Below, one piece after another: positions 18,494 through 29,255 of a stretch of DNA of 64,000 nucleotides. Location: assembly GCF_011290485.1 (NCBI RefSeq), contig NZ_CP048029.1, positions 124,001-188,000 of the forward strand. The letters run 5' to 3'. The stretch's first letter is position 1. The number at the start of each line of letters is the position of its first letter. The stretch is from Caldichromatium japonicum. GTDB lineage: Bacteria; Pseudomonadota; Gammaproteobacteria; Chromatiales; Chromatiaceae. The position numbers and the translations under genes were made by a program. The notes beneath the pieces were generated by a model. That model saw only the letters and a program-made list of their open reading frames with translations, was not told the origin of the DNA and did not search any database.

Positions 18494-20044
18494 CTATTTG
18501 GTCGCGAGCAGACGTCCCGCCCCCCAGATCAGGGCGATGACGGGTAACCCCGCAAGCGCGGTAAAAACAAAGAAGGCCGGATACCCCAGCCCATCGACCA
18601 TGGCGCCGGTATAGCCGCCGATGAGCTTGGGGATGAAGGTCATCAGCGAGCTGAAGATGGCATATTGCATCGCGGTAAACGAGACATTGGTCAGGCTGGA
18701 CAAAAAGGCGACAAAGGCAGCGCCGGCGAGCCCCCCCGCCAGATTGTCCGCGCCCACGGCGAGATATAACAACCCAAGCTCCGGGCCCATCTGGGCCAGG
18801 GCGATGAAGATCAAATTGGTCGCTGCCGACAGGATCGCGCCGGCCATCAGGATCCGCCAGACTCCATAGCGCGCAGCCAGGATCCCCCCCAATACCCCGC
18901 CGGCGATCCCGACGAAGACCCCGAAGGTCTTGACCGCGGTCGCGATCTGCGGCTTGCTGAACCCCAGATCTTGATAAAAGACATTGGCGATGACGCCAAG
19001 CAAGATGTCCGAGATGCGATACAGTCCGATCAAGGCCAAGAGCAGCAGGGCAGTTTTGAGGCCATAGCGCCTAAAGAAATCCAAGACCGGCGCGATCCAG
19101 ATGCGCTTGAGCATAGATCGCTCGGCCACCCCCACTCGCACCAAGAGCCAGGCAGCCAAAAGCGCGCTGCTCAAACCGGCAAGCAGGCGCAACCCCTCAA
19201 AGGCGACACCGACCAGCCATGGGACAGCGAAGGCGGGCCTGATCCCATCGAGCAATATCCCGCCACCCCAAAATCCGCTGGCAAAGGCGGCGATCGCTGC
19301 CCCAAAGATCAGCACCAACCGCAAGTGCTCGCGCACACCTTGGGAGACGAGGCCCTGGGAGACCTCGGGTTCGCGGATGACCAGGGTCGTCGTAACCACA
19401 CCGATGCCCATCAGCCCGGCCATGATCAGATAGGTCAGACGCCAGGCTGGATAGCTGTAGGCATTGAGCTCTGAGCCAAAGGCCGCGGCCAGGAAAAGGG
19501 CACCGGCACCCGAGACCAGCATCCCCACCCGGTATCCCGCGATATAGCTCGAGGACATCAGCGCCTGCAGCCTGGGCGGTGCCGATTCGATCCGATAGGC
19601 ATCGATGGCGATGTCTTGGGTCGCGGCAGAAAAGCCGAGCAGCACGGAGCCGATCGCCATCCTGAGCAAGTGGCCCTCCCCGGCGGCGGGATCGGTGAGC
19701 GCCATCAGCACGATCGCGGCAATGATCGCGATCTGGGCGGTCAGCAGCCACGCCCGCCGCCGCCCCAGGCGCGCGCTGAGATAGGGCAGGGGCAGGGTAT
19801 CGATCAGGGGCGCCCAGACAAACTTAAACGAATACCCAAGCGCTGCCCAACTGAACAGGGTGATTGCACTGCGCTCGATCCCCGCCTCGCGCAGCCACAG
19901 CGACAGCGAGGAAAAGATCAACAGAAAGGGCAGCCCCGCGGAAAAGCCGAGCAGGAATATGCCGACGAGACGCCAGTCGAGCAGCTCGCCCCACCAGCAC
20001 CCTGGCACCAGGGTCGCCCTCTGGGCCCTGACGCCCTCAGTCAT
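18494..20044 (-). CDS. ampG: AmpG-type muropeptide permease (MFS/PAT family)
   Basis: A 516-residue membrane protein with about 12-14 hydrophobic segments. It begins with a short polar stretch, then FLLGFSAGLPFLLIFSSLSLWLREAGI, the hallmark start of AmpG permeases, followed by WAPLIDTLPLPYL and GFSAATQDIAIDAYRIE. AmpG imports anhydromuropeptides for cell-wall recycling. The start overlaps the CBS-domain gene by eight bases, suggesting a joint transcript. Confidence 0.9.
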   Translation of the reverse strand: MTEGVRAQRATLVPGCWWGELLDWRLVGIFLLGFSAGLPFLLIFSSLSLWLREAGIERSAITLFSWAALGYSFKFVWAPLIDTLPLPYLSARLGRRRAWLLTAQIAIIAAIVLMALTDPAAGEGHLLRMAIGSVLLGFSAATQDIAIDAYRIESAPPRLQALMSSSYIAGYRVGMLVSGAGALFLAAAFGSELNAYSYPAWRLTYLIMAGLMGIGVVTTTLVIREPEVSQGLVSQGVREHLRLVLIFGAAIAAFASGFWGGGILLDGIRPAFAVPWLVGVAFEGLRLLAGLSSALLAAWLLVRVGVAERSMLKRIWIAPVLDFFRRYGLKTALLLLALIGLYRISDILLGVIANVFYQDLGFSKPQIATAVKTFGVFVGIAGGVLGGILAARYGVWRILMAGAILSAATNLIFIALAQMGPELGLLYLAVGADNLAGGLAGAAFVAFLSSLTNVSFTAMQYAIFSSLMTFIPKLIGGYTGAMVDGLGYPAFFVFTALAGLPVIALIWGAGRLLATK

Positions 20045-21317
20045 GGACCTGCTGGGGGGGAGTGGTCAGGGGAACGATCTTGACCGTCTTCACCCCGCTG
20101 TCCGCCGTCTGGACGACCTCTAGGGCATGATCCCCCACCCGAATGCTGGTCCCCGGCTCAGGGATGGTCTCGAGATACTCCAGAAGCCAGCCGTTGAGCG
20201 TCTTGGGTCCATCGGTCGGCAGATCGAGATGGAGGGCGCGATTGAGCTCGCGCACGCTGATCGCCGCATCGACCAGGGCGCTCCCATCCTCGGCGCGATG
20301 GATCTCAGAGATGCGATCAGCGGGATCGGTTGTAAACTCACCGACGATCTCCTCCAAGAGATCGGTCATAGTGATCAGCCCCTGGATGTCGCCGTATTCA
20401 TCAACCACTAGACCGATCTGTTGGCGCGCCCGCTGAAAATTGAGCATCTGCTGATAGAGCCTGGTCCCCTCGGGGACGAAATAGGGCTCGCGGGCGATGG
20501 CGCGCAGCGCCTCCTTGTTCAGTCCATGGTTCAACAAGACATGTAAGGCATTGCGGGCATGGAGGAGGCCGATGACATTATCGATGCTGCCCTCATAGAG
20601 CGGCAGGCGGGTATAGCTAGTCAGCCGCAGGGTTTGGATGATCTCATCCTCGCTGTCCTCGAGATTGATCCCCTCGATCTCATGGCGGGGGATCATGATG
20701 TCCTCGACGGTCGCGTTTTCGAGATCCAGGATGGCGAGCAGCATCGAGCGGCTGCGTTCGGGGATCATCGCCCCCGCCTCACTGACGACGGTGCGCAGCT
20801 CCTCGCGGCTGAGGTCGGTCGGCGGGGCACCCTGGTGGATCACCCCTGCCAGACGTAAGAGGCTGTTGGCGAAGAGATTGACCAGCCAGACGATCGGATA
20901 GAGCAGCTTTAATAGGGGGGTATAGACATAGGCCGCGGCAAAGGCCAGGCGCTCGGGGTGCAGCGTGGCATAGGTCTTGGGTGCGACCTCGGAAAAGATC
21001 AGGATCACGAGCGTCAGGAGGCCGGCAGCGATCCCGATCACTGCCTCGCCGCCAACCTCAATGGCGATCACCGTCGCCAGCGACGAGGCCATGATATTGA
21101 CAAAGTTATTGCCGAGCAGGATCAGACCGATCAACCGGTCGGGGCGCTCGATCAGGCGTTGGGCGAGATGGGCCCCACGATGTCCGCGCTCGGCGAGATG
21201 TTTCAACCGATAGCGGTTGAAGGTGAGGAGCGCGGTCTCTGAGCCCGAAAAAAAACCCGAGAGGGCGATCAGGACCAGGAGGGCGAGTAAAGGGCCAGCG
21301 AGCGAAGATTCGTTCAC
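20037..21317 (-). CDS. CNNM/DUF21-CBS-CorC membrane protein (CorB/YfjD-like)
   Basis: A 426-residue protein with the DUF21/CNNM transmembrane domain (residues 1-190, including SGFFSGSETALLTFN), a CBS pair (about 205-330, with MIPRHEIEGI and VDEYGDIQGLITMTDLLEEIVGE), and a C-terminal CorC/HlyC transporter-associated domain. Relatives are linked to Mg2+ or Co2+ efflux and were once called haemolysins. It is the last intact backbone gene before the accessory island. Confidence 0.9.
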   Translation of the reverse strand: MNESSLAGPLLALLVLIALSGFFSGSETALLTFNRYRLKHLAERGHRGAHLAQRLIERPDRLIGLILLGNNFVNIMASSLATVIAIEVGGEAVIGIAAGLLTLVILIFSEVAPKTYATLHPERLAFAAAYVYTPLLKLLYPIVWLVNLFANSLLRLAGVIHQGAPPTDLSREELRTVVSEAGAMIPERSRSMLLAILDLENATVEDIMIPRHEIEGINLEDSEDEIIQTLRLTSYTRLPLYEGSIDNVIGLLHARNALHVLLNHGLNKEALRAIAREPYFVPEGTRLYQQMLNFQRARQQIGLVVDEYGDIQGLITMTDLLEEIVGEFTTDPADRISEIHRAEDGSALVDAAISVRELNRALHLDLPTDGPKTLNGWLLEYLETIPEPGTSIRVGDHALEVVQTADSGVKTVKIVPLTTPPQQVHD

Positions 21318-21394
21318 GGAGGATCCGACGCATGGCCTTGCGGCCGATGGGCCATTCTAGTGATGGGTTGGCATGGCCCACAAGTGGCTTTTGC

Positions 21395-21572
21395 CCGAGT
21401 GCCGGTTTGCAACTTTGCGACTGAGACACGGACCGTCTGTTTCATGTCTCCTGGGAAGCTTGCAAAACGCTTGCTTTGTAGGGCCGGTGTCGCCCCCAGC
21501 ATTCCGGCGTAACCCGGGACCAGTCCATGCCAGCCCGAGCCAACACCGTGATTCCAGTATCGGCAACTCATT
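21395..21572. repeat. Repeat-bearing gap at the left edge of the island
   Basis: The 255-bp gap after the CorB-like gene contains degenerate hairpin repeats of the window-wide family (for example GGGCCGGTGTCGCCC and ATTCCGGCGTAACC). No gene, tRNA or attachment-site duplication is visible. Confidence 0.35.
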
Positions 21573-24307
21573 TCAACCCCAGGCAGTACGCATGAGCGCC
21601 AGGAGATCGCGTCTCGCCAACACCCCCGTGCAGTCGCGCCAATCCTTCTCTGATGGCGTTGTCGTTGCTGTATAACGCAGGTCAAACCCCGTTACCCGCT
21701 TCTGGGCATCGATGCACTCGTCTAGCTTCTCGCCGAGCGTCTCGATGTCCTCGATCCACTCGTCCTTGATGGTATCGGGCAGCGAGCCGAATAGGTCGTA
21801 GCGGTCCTTCATCCGCTCGGACAGCCGTTCGTAGATCGAACGGCCAGGTTGAGCATATCCACCGTCTCGCGCCGCTGGCCGAAGCGCTTGATACGGCCGA
21901 TGCGCTGCTCCAGGCGCGTCGGGTTCCAGGGCAGATCCACGTTGATCAAGGTGCCCAGGATTTGCAGGTCGAGGCCCTCGCACGCGGCATCGGTGGCGAC
22001 CATGATCCGGATCTGGTGCTCAGCCACCATGCGCTTGAGTGTTTCGCGTTCGACGGTCACGCTGTCGCCGCGCTGATAAAGGCGACTGCGACCGGCGCCG
22101 GCGTACAGGCCAACCGCTTCATCCGGATAGCGAGCCGCCAGCGAGTCGGCCAGCCACTTCGCCGTGTCGTGGTACTGGCTGAAGATGATGACGCCCAAGT
22201 CCAGCCACTTCTCTTTGTCGAGGAAATGGACGACGGCCTCCATCTTCGGGTCGGCATCCAGCCGTTCCAGCCGGTCGATCAGACGTTGCAGCGCCTCCCG
22301 CTCCTCGCCCGTCTCGACCTTGAGGTCGGCTTCATGCTCTTCGTCTTCCTCATGCACGGCTTCGCCTTGCAGCAAGCGCCGCGCGGTTGCCAAGCCAGCA
22401 TGGATGCTGGAGCAGATCCGCTGCTCCAGCAGGTTCTTCATGAAGCCGCTGCCCTTGCCGCGCTTGGCCAGCGCCTTGCCAAAAGCACGGGCCTCGCCAT
22501 AAGCCTGGCGAAAGTGCTCCGAGGTGCGCAGTGTTTTGCCTTCGAACAGCACGTCGAAGGCGCGTTGCTCCGTAACCCGTTCGCGGTCGGGATGGACGTC
22601 CACACCCACGGGCGTCAACAAGGGCTTGCCGTCTTTGTCCTTCGTCTCCTCGAGCTGCTGGCGCTTGCGCAGCACGACATGGCGCACCAATGGGTTCTCG
22701 CGCTGGAAAAATGTGGCTCCGGCGATGCGGCGTTCCAACTCCTCTTCCAGAATCTCCCGCGTCTCCTCGGTCAAGTCGGCGAGCGAACGGTTGGTCTGCC
22801 ACTCGCCGTTCTGCAAGCCCAAGTCTTGCCGGATGGCGGAGAACAGCCAGCGAGCACGCGGCTCCTGGGTGGACTCCACCCGCGGCAGCGGCGAGCGCAA
22901 CAGCTCCCAAGCCTGATCAAGTGAAGTGACCGCCACGCGCCCCGCAAGAATATCGAGCACGTCGTCAGGATGATGCCACGGGGAGAGGTCATGACCCAGC
23001 ACGAAGCGCCCCGGGCCTTGATGCAAGATGCCCAGCAAATCCCACAGATCGGCGGGATTGGTCTGAATCGGCGTGGCCGTGCCCATCAGCACGTGATCGG
23101 CGCGCGCGGCGATCTCGCGCATGAAGGCCAACAGCTCGTTCGGCGTGCCGGCCTCCTTGCCGAAGCCCTGGCGCGTTCTGGCCTTGTGCGCTTCATCCAG
23201 AATGACCACGCCGAAGTGCATACCGAGCAGATGCTGCTTTTCCAGCGAGTCGCGCATCATCAGTCCGGTGGAGACGATGCCGATTCGCAGCGGGCAATGG
23301 GCAATCTGATCGCGGCCCGCAGGGGAAATGACTCGCTCTTCTGCGTTCAGCCAGACCTTGCCCACGGTGTCCCAACGCGCGGTGGGGATGCCGAGCTTGT
23401 CCAGCATCTCGGTTTGCCATTGCTCGGTCAGCGTGGCCGGGGCGAAGATCACCACCGGACGGCGCGGGCCATTGTCCTTGTCCGACAGCAGGCACAGCGT
23501 CAGCGCGGCGGTCGCCAGCGAGAGCGTCTTGCCCAGGCCCACCTCATCGCTCAGCAGCAGGCGCACGACGCCATAGAGCCTATGGTGGCGCAGGCATTCG
23601 GTCAGGAAGCCCTACTGCCACGGCTGGAGCTGCTGTCCCTCGCGATACAGCGGGGACTCGATCAGCGCCGCCGGCGCAAGGATCTCATCGTCCTCGATCT
23701 CGGCGAACTCGATTTCGCGCCTAAACCCTCGCCGATGCACTTCGCGGATTACGGCTTGGGGTAGCGGCTTGGCAGCGTTCCAGAGAAAGTCGAACTCCGC
23801 CTCGATCCACTCAACACCCTCCGGCGACTCGTCCTCCCACAGGATTTCGTAGTGGCGCTGCCAGCCGCTCTTCGTCTCGTTCATCGACCCGATGAAGCCC
23901 AGCCTGCGGCCGTCGCGAAGCGTAATCACGCCCGCCTTGCCATGCACGAAGCCGCAGATGTCGTCAGGCGCGACGCGCACCGCTGGCCCGTGCTTGGCGA
24001 GAAAGGCATCCAGACGCCGATAGCGTTCCCGGTTCAAGAGCGCCTCGGCCTCCAGGGCGCGCTCGCTCCAGCGGCCCAGCATCTTGCTCTCGCGCAGTTG
24101 CGCCACCTTGAGGTCATCCGGATGAATATCGACGTTGCAGACGATCTTGACCTCTGGGATATCTTCCAGCACCTCGCCCGCCACTTCGAACAGCGAGCTC
24201 GTGAAGTATCCGGCGATGCGCTTATAGCTTCTTGCGCCCTTCAGATACCGGAGCAGAAAGCTCGCATCCAGCCGATGGGTGCGGGAGGAGAAGCGGCGGA
24301 GGGTCAT
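21573..24307 (-). pseudogene. PLD-SNF2 helicase (defence-type), broken
   Basis: One long gene read leftward from 24307. Residues 1-230 form a PLD-like nuclease domain (FVHGKAGVITLRDGRRLGFIGS near 130, giving HxK...N/S). The rest is an SNF2/DEAH helicase: Walker A SDEVGLGKT, LDEAHKARTRQ, and the C-terminal ATDAACEGLDLQ and RIGRIKRFGQ motifs. Two lesions break it: an in-frame TAG at 23612-23614, with the frame continuing cleanly beyond, and a small deletion with frameshift near 21845. Proteins of this type occur in anti-phage gene sets, often with DUF499 and DUF1156 partners. The DUF499 partner follows at 24988. Confidence 0.85.
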
Positions 24308-24433
24308 GGAATTGGCGCTTAGTTCAAAGGAAAGAAGACACCGCTGCCCTTCCAGCGCAAGCCGGAGCAGGGCAAGGCAGGCTGGGTATCGGGGTTCGCC
24401 GGTGCGACAGGGTATTTGGACGTCATGGAAGGT

Positions 24434-24721
24434 TTATACAAACCCATCATAGAGATCGCGCCAGGTCGGGTTGAGTTTTTCGATCAGCTCGATCTTCCAC
24501 CGTCGTTTCCACTCCTTGATCGCCTTTTCGCGCGCGATTGCAGACCGCATGTCTTCGTGAGGTTCATACCAGACCAGGGTATGGACCTGGTAGCGTTTGG
24601 TAAAACCTTCCACGAGATCATGTTTGCGTTCCCACACCCGTTTAATGAGATTGGACGTCACGCCGGTATATAACGTGCCATTGCGACGGCTGGCCAGAAT
24701 ATAAACACAAGGACCCTTCAT
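24434..24721 (-). CDS. GIY-YIG single-domain endonuclease
   Basis: A 95-residue stand-alone GIY-YIG nuclease (UPF0213/YhbQ-like): CVYILASRRNGTLYTGVT supplies the two motif halves, KRVWERK the arginine and REKAIKEWKR the glutamate. ATG 24721 follows an AGGAAA site. Its biological target is unknown. It sits between the two broken defence genes, and its 5' side is a block of interspersed repeats read through in the same frame, so many annotations would give it a spurious repeat-derived N-terminus. Confidence 0.88.
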   Translation of the reverse strand: MKGPCVYILASRRNGTLYTGVTSNLIKRVWERKHDLVEGFTKRYQVHTLVWYEPHEDMRSAIAREKAIKEWKRRWKIELIEKLNPTWRDLYDGFV

Positions 24722-24777
24722 GTAGATTTTCCTGGATATTAGATTTGTCATTGGATTTGTATGCTCGACTTCCCTCG

Positions 24778-24925
24778 TCACCCCGGCGAAAGCCGGGGTC
24801 CAGCATTGTGCCGGCCCAGGCAAAGAACGTCCGGCCCTGGATTCCGGCTTGCGCCGGAATGACGAATGAGGCGCCGGAATGACGGCTTGGGGCTTCGGCT
24901 TGCACCGGAATGGCGAAAACCGGCT
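24778..24925. repeat. Interspersed hairpin repeats (best copy)
   Basis: Several units in tandem: CCCCGGCGAAAGCCGGGG (24780-24798, a perfect hairpin), GGATTCCGGCTTGCGCCGG followed by AATGACG, then two further CGGAATGACGG/GGAATGGCG units. This is the least degenerate copy of the family seen at 5.4, 9.8, 21.4, 42.6, 50.1 and 60.7 kb. Confidence 0.75.
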
Positions 24926-24960
24926 TACCATCGTAGCGGCCTAGATTAGAGACCAGCACC

Positions 24961-25000
24961 TCAATGGTCATTCTTCCTGGTCAATGGTCATTCTTCCTGG
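24961..25000. repeat. 20-bp tandem duplication at the 3' end of the DUF499 gene
   Basis: TCAATGGTCATTCTTCCTGG occurs twice in direct succession. The second unit overlaps the stop region of the DUF499 reading frame, so the first is probably a slippage copy just outside the gene. Confidence 0.7.
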
Positions 25001-27732
25001 CTCACCTCACGTGGTTTGAGCTCGATGCCAACGATCTTGGCGAACTCTTTGAGTGCAAAGCCCGTGTCGAACTGTATGCCCTCGGTAATGGCGATGTTGA
25101 CCAAGGCTTCGGGTTCGTTCAGCACTTCCCGAAGGCTGTTGACGACGCCTTCGATCATAGCGGCCGTCACCTCACGCTCCTGAAAGCGCACGGTGACGGT
25201 GTGTTCGCCTTCGCCGATTTCGATGCGCACCCCCTTGAAGCGTGTGCCCGGCTGATCGCGAAAACGGTTGATGACCCCGAACACTCGATCCGTCGTGTCC
25301 AGGGACACGCGTCTGCCTTGCAGGTGGGCCGGCTTGACATCGACGATCTGCACCGTCTTGTCGCCACTGGCGGGAATCTGGAAGTCCGCCGTCTTGGTAG
25401 CTTCGCCCGCGCGGGCGAACACCAGCAGGCGGCAACTTGCTGAACCGATCTCAAACGGCCCCTCGTAACGGGTGCCATCCTTGGGGTTAGAGCCATCCAG
25501 GGTATAGAAGAGATCGGCGCGCGGCGTGACGGCCAGGGTGACACGGCGCTTGTCAGCGGCTGGTTCGACCTGATGACGAATCTTGAGGTCGGCAAGCCAG
25601 CGTGTGGCCGCCGCGCTTTCGTGTTGCCCAGTGGTGTCCTTGACCCAGAAATACAGGGTGCCTTCGGTCGTGCTGAAGTTGTCCAGATCCTCGACCTTGT
25701 GATCCTTGTCGGACACATCAGGCTTGGTCGACCAATAGACGATTGGACTGTCACCTGCGTGGCGAGGCGTGAGGGCGAGAACCGTCTCACCGGTGTCTGG
25801 CTTGACGGTGACGACGGAGACGTTGACGGTGGCCTTATCTTTGGGGAATGGCCCTTTCTCGATGTAGCCGTCCTCGCCCAAGCGCCAGCGGCCTTGCTTC
25901 AGGGCTTCGGTCTTGAGGGCATCCAGCCCGCTCGCGCCCGGTATCCACGGCCAGATGGGCGAGCACTTGGCGCGGGTGGCGATGTCCTTCCAAGGCGTGC
26001 GGCGGTTGTCTTTGCCGGACGGCCATAGGTATTCCTCGGCCTGCGCGAAGTATTCGTCGAGGTTGTCCTTGGTAAGCTCGGCCACGAGTTTATAGTCGGC
26101 GCGCGGGCTGGACAGGACAGGAGCTTTTCGATCTGCACCTCGGCAGACTGGTCGCCCTGGCCGAGTCTTAGCCATTGGTCGATGGTCACCCCAGCCAGCA
26201 CGTCACGACCGTCCACCGGGTCGTTGGCAGGAAAGTAGAGGCGGTTGTAGGCCGCCGACAGCGCCTTACTGAACCGATCCTCGGCTTCCTCGAGGCGGTC
26301 GCGGGCTTCCTCGAACAAGGTGTCGCCGGGCTTGAGACGCTTGTGAATCTGCTCGATGGCGTACAAGCTCGCGCAACCGCTCCTCCACTGCATCGGCCAG
26401 CAGGCTGTCTTGGCCCGTCAGCACCAGAAAGTTGTTCTTCTCCTGCTGGTAGTCGAAGAAGTTCTGCAATTCGCTGGGCGGCACCTTGCCATCGGGTTTG
26501 ATGACGATCAGCGTCCTGGGACCTCCGAGCTTCAGTTCATCGAGCTTGGGCAGGACTTGCACATCCTGGTATGCAATCTTGCGAACCGGATCGAGGATGC
26601 CGGTGAGGCGGTTGATCAGCGCTTGATCGATCTTGGGCTGCGGGATCTCCTTGGCTTGCGCTCGATCTGGCGCGACAGGTTCTCGGTTTCCTTGATGAAG
26701 AAGCGTTGCTCTTCGCGGTGGAGATACCACACCGATTTACGCAGGCGCTGCAAGGCCTGAAGAAACTCGTCCGGCTTGCGCTGCGGTGCGGCGAGGAACT
26801 CGATCAGCTCGCTTTCGGACAGGCCGATGCGCCCGCCGACGGCGCGCGACAGGCTAGAGGCCAGCAACAAGGTCATGACCTGCTGCGCGGCATCGCCAGC
26901 CAACTCGACATCGATATGCTCGGCGATGGCGTTGCCTTTGTCGGCGATATCGTGCGTCACCGCTGGCATCAGCTTCGGCGCGATACGCTCGATCTCGTCC
27001 TTGACCTGGTCGTCGTTGAGGTTGGGGTGCTGTGCGCCGACCAGAAAGACATCGTCGGCTTCGCGCTCGTCCACGCTCTTGAGCAGGCGGGCGGTGAACT
27101 GCATCAGGCCACGGGTCTGGCGGAAACCTTCGTTCTTCTTGAACAGCGCAACGAGGTGCTTGAAGGACGGATGGAAGGGGTAGGTTTCCCTGACCTGCTC
27201 GGCGATCTGCTCGATGCTGCTGGCCACGATGTAGCCGCCATCCTCGGCTTTCTTGATCTGCTGCGCATACTCCTCGGCGATATCAGAGATGACCCGCTCA
27301 TCCGGCAGTTCGTCGATGAGGCGCTTCTTGAGGATTTCGTAGATTTCGTTGCCTGCCAGCTGGACCGGTGTGATGGTCATTGCCTGACGGCGGGTTTCCG
27401 GCTGCAGGTTGGAAATGGCATCGGCGAGCGCCTTGGTCTGGGCCTTTAGCTGCCCGAGAGGTTGGCGATCACGATGGCGCAGTTGGGCAGTTCCAGCGCA
27501 GCACTCATCAAACTAGAGAGGCTGTAGACCACCATGTTGGCCAGCGTGCCTTCCCCGTATCGCAGGGTGCTGGCGTTGTCGAGATAGGGCGGCAGCTCGT
27601 CCAACAGAATCAACGTTGGCTTGTTGCCAATGATTTCCTTCCAAACGCGCAGATTGACTGCCCTCGGCCCGTTGGTCCAGTACGGCTTGATGGCATCCTC
27701 GGCGCCGAGCTGGCTTGCAATCTCGCCCCAGG
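24988..27732 (-). pseudogene. DUF499 AAA-type ATPase (defence-associated), broken
   Basis: About 915 codons of a DUF499 protein read leftward from 27732, scattered over five segments in three frames, so at least four frameshifts (near 27400, 26650, 26370 and 26150). Visible landmarks are Walker B LILLDELPPYL near 27600, a helical middle with QVRETYPFHPSF, and a C-terminal part rich in repeated Ig-like or chitobiase-like strands (LFYTLDGSNPKDGTRYEGPF). The N-terminus with Walker A is missing because an IS5-family element abuts codon EVP at 27733. DUF499 ATPases occur with DUF1156 methyltransferases and SNF2 helicases in anti-phage loci; no DUF1156 gene remains here. Confidence 0.8.
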
Positions 27733-28449
27733 GCACCTCGAAAAACCTCCACCAGAGCCTTGCTGGGTTAAACATGCTGTCATCTGATTTTGAGCCGACC
27801 TGACCGCCATGAAGAAGTGCCGCGCCATCAAGACGGACCTGTTTGCAGACTGCCAACAGCGGGAGAAGATCGACAAGTTGGGCGATCCATTGGTTGAGAT
27901 AGAAGGCGCCATCGACTTGGAAGCCTTGGCGTTGGAAGTTGACCGCATGGCCCCGCGCTCGGTGAGTCTGCAAGGTGGCCGGCCACCGTTCCCCGCTGAA
28001 ACCATGGTGCGCATTCTGGTCTTGAAACGCCTGTACAACCTGTCTGACGAGCAGATGGAGTATCAATTGCTGGACCGCATGAGCTACAAGCGCTTCTGTG
28101 GTCTGGCCCAAGCCGCCAACATTCCTGACCGGACGACTGTGTGGGTGTTTGAGAACCGGATCGGCGAAGCCGGCGCCAAAGCCATCTTCGATGGCCTCAG
28201 CGCGCAACTGCTCAAGAAGGGTTTGATCGCCCGGGGTGGGCAGATCATCGACGCCACGCGGGTAGCGCGCCCCGGCAGCACTTCACCAAGGACGCCAAGG
28301 AACCGCTGAACGAAGACGCCATGCCCGCGGATTGGAAGCCGGTCAAGCGGCGCCAGAAGCATGGCAAGAGCCACTATGGCTACAAGCTCACGGTGAACGT
28401 CGACAAGAGGTACAAATTCATCCGCAAGATCGTCACCGACACCACCAGC
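27733..28449 (+). mobile_element. IS5-family element, copy 1, 3'-truncated
   Basis: It begins with the terminal repeat GGCACCTCGAAAAACC (27733-27748), identical to that of the complete copy at 41238. It ends abruptly at 28449, where the sequence switches to a phage methyltransferase gene. The right terminal repeat and about 500 bp are missing, so no target duplication can be tested. It interrupts the DUF499 gene. Confidence 0.85.
27809..28449 (+). pseudogene. IS5-family transposase, truncated and frameshifted
   Basis: The first 213 codons correspond to the intact transposase at 41315, nearly identical in DNA. A one-base loss near 28263 (GTAGCGCG against GTCCCCGCG) shifts the frame after IIDATRV. 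The second Asp and the Glu of the DDE triad lie in the missing part, so no active enzyme can be made. Confidence 0.88.
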
Positions 28450-29255
28450 TTGTGCTTCACCATCCCACCCTACGGCCAGCAGCGCGACTACACCCAGGGC
28501 ATCGCCGACTGGGATGCGCTGATGCGTGGCGTCTTTGCCAACCTGCCCATGGCCATGGATGGCCAGGTGCTGGTGAACCTCGGCCTGATTCACCGCGACA
28601 ACGAAGTGATGCCGTACTGGGACGGCTGGCTCGACTGGATGCGGGCCAATGGTTGGCGGCGCTTCGGCTGGTACGTCTGGGACCAGGGGTCGGGGATGCC
28701 CGGTGACTGGGCCGGACGCCTGGCCTCCAGCTTCGAGTTCGTCTTCCACTTCAACCGCCAGAGCAGGAAGCCCGACAAGATCGTGCCGTGCAAGTACGCC
28801 GGCCAGGAATCGCACTTGCGCGCCGACGGATCATCGACGGCGATGCGCGGCAAGGATGGCGAGGTCGGGGCTGGAGCCATGCCGGGCAGCCCACGCAGGA
28901 CTTCCGCATCCCGGACAGCGTGATCCGGGTGATGCGTCACAAGGGCAAGATCGGCCGGGACATCGACCATCCGGCGGTGTTTCCGGTGGCGCCGCCTGAG
29001 CACATCTTGCTGGCGTACTCGGACCCGGGCGATGTTGTCTTCGAGCCGTTCGGGGGCTCCGGCACCACGATCCTGGCCGCGCAGAAGACGGGACGACAGG
29101 TCCGCGCCATTGAGCTTGTCCCCTCCTACATCGACGTGGCGGTCAAGCGCTTCCAACAGAACCACCCGGACATCCCGGTGACCTTGCTGGCCACCGGGCA
29201 GACCTTTGCCGAGGTCGCAGCAGAACGATTGGAGATGGCAGATGCAACTGAGTGA
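28450..29255 (+). pseudogene. Phage DNA methyltransferase, 5'-truncated and frameshifted
   Basis: A phage-type N6-adenine/N4-cytosine methyltransferase fused in frame to the broken transposase. The catalytic loop reads IPPYGQQRDY where (S/D)PPY is expected, and the SAM motif FEPFGGSGTTILAA is near 29050. A single missing G near 28870 shifts the frame (GKDGEVG then WSHAGQPTQD in the other frame). The N-terminus is lost at the IS junction. The last codons overlap the start of the next methyltransferase by 14 bp. Confidence 0.82.

Noticed and set aside
24319..24426. 35-codon minus-strand ORF between the GIY-YIG and PLD-SNF2 genes (MTSKYPVAPANPDTQ...)
   Set aside because: Looks faintly coding and could be the tail of a lost defence gene, but it has no ribosome site and no identifiable family.
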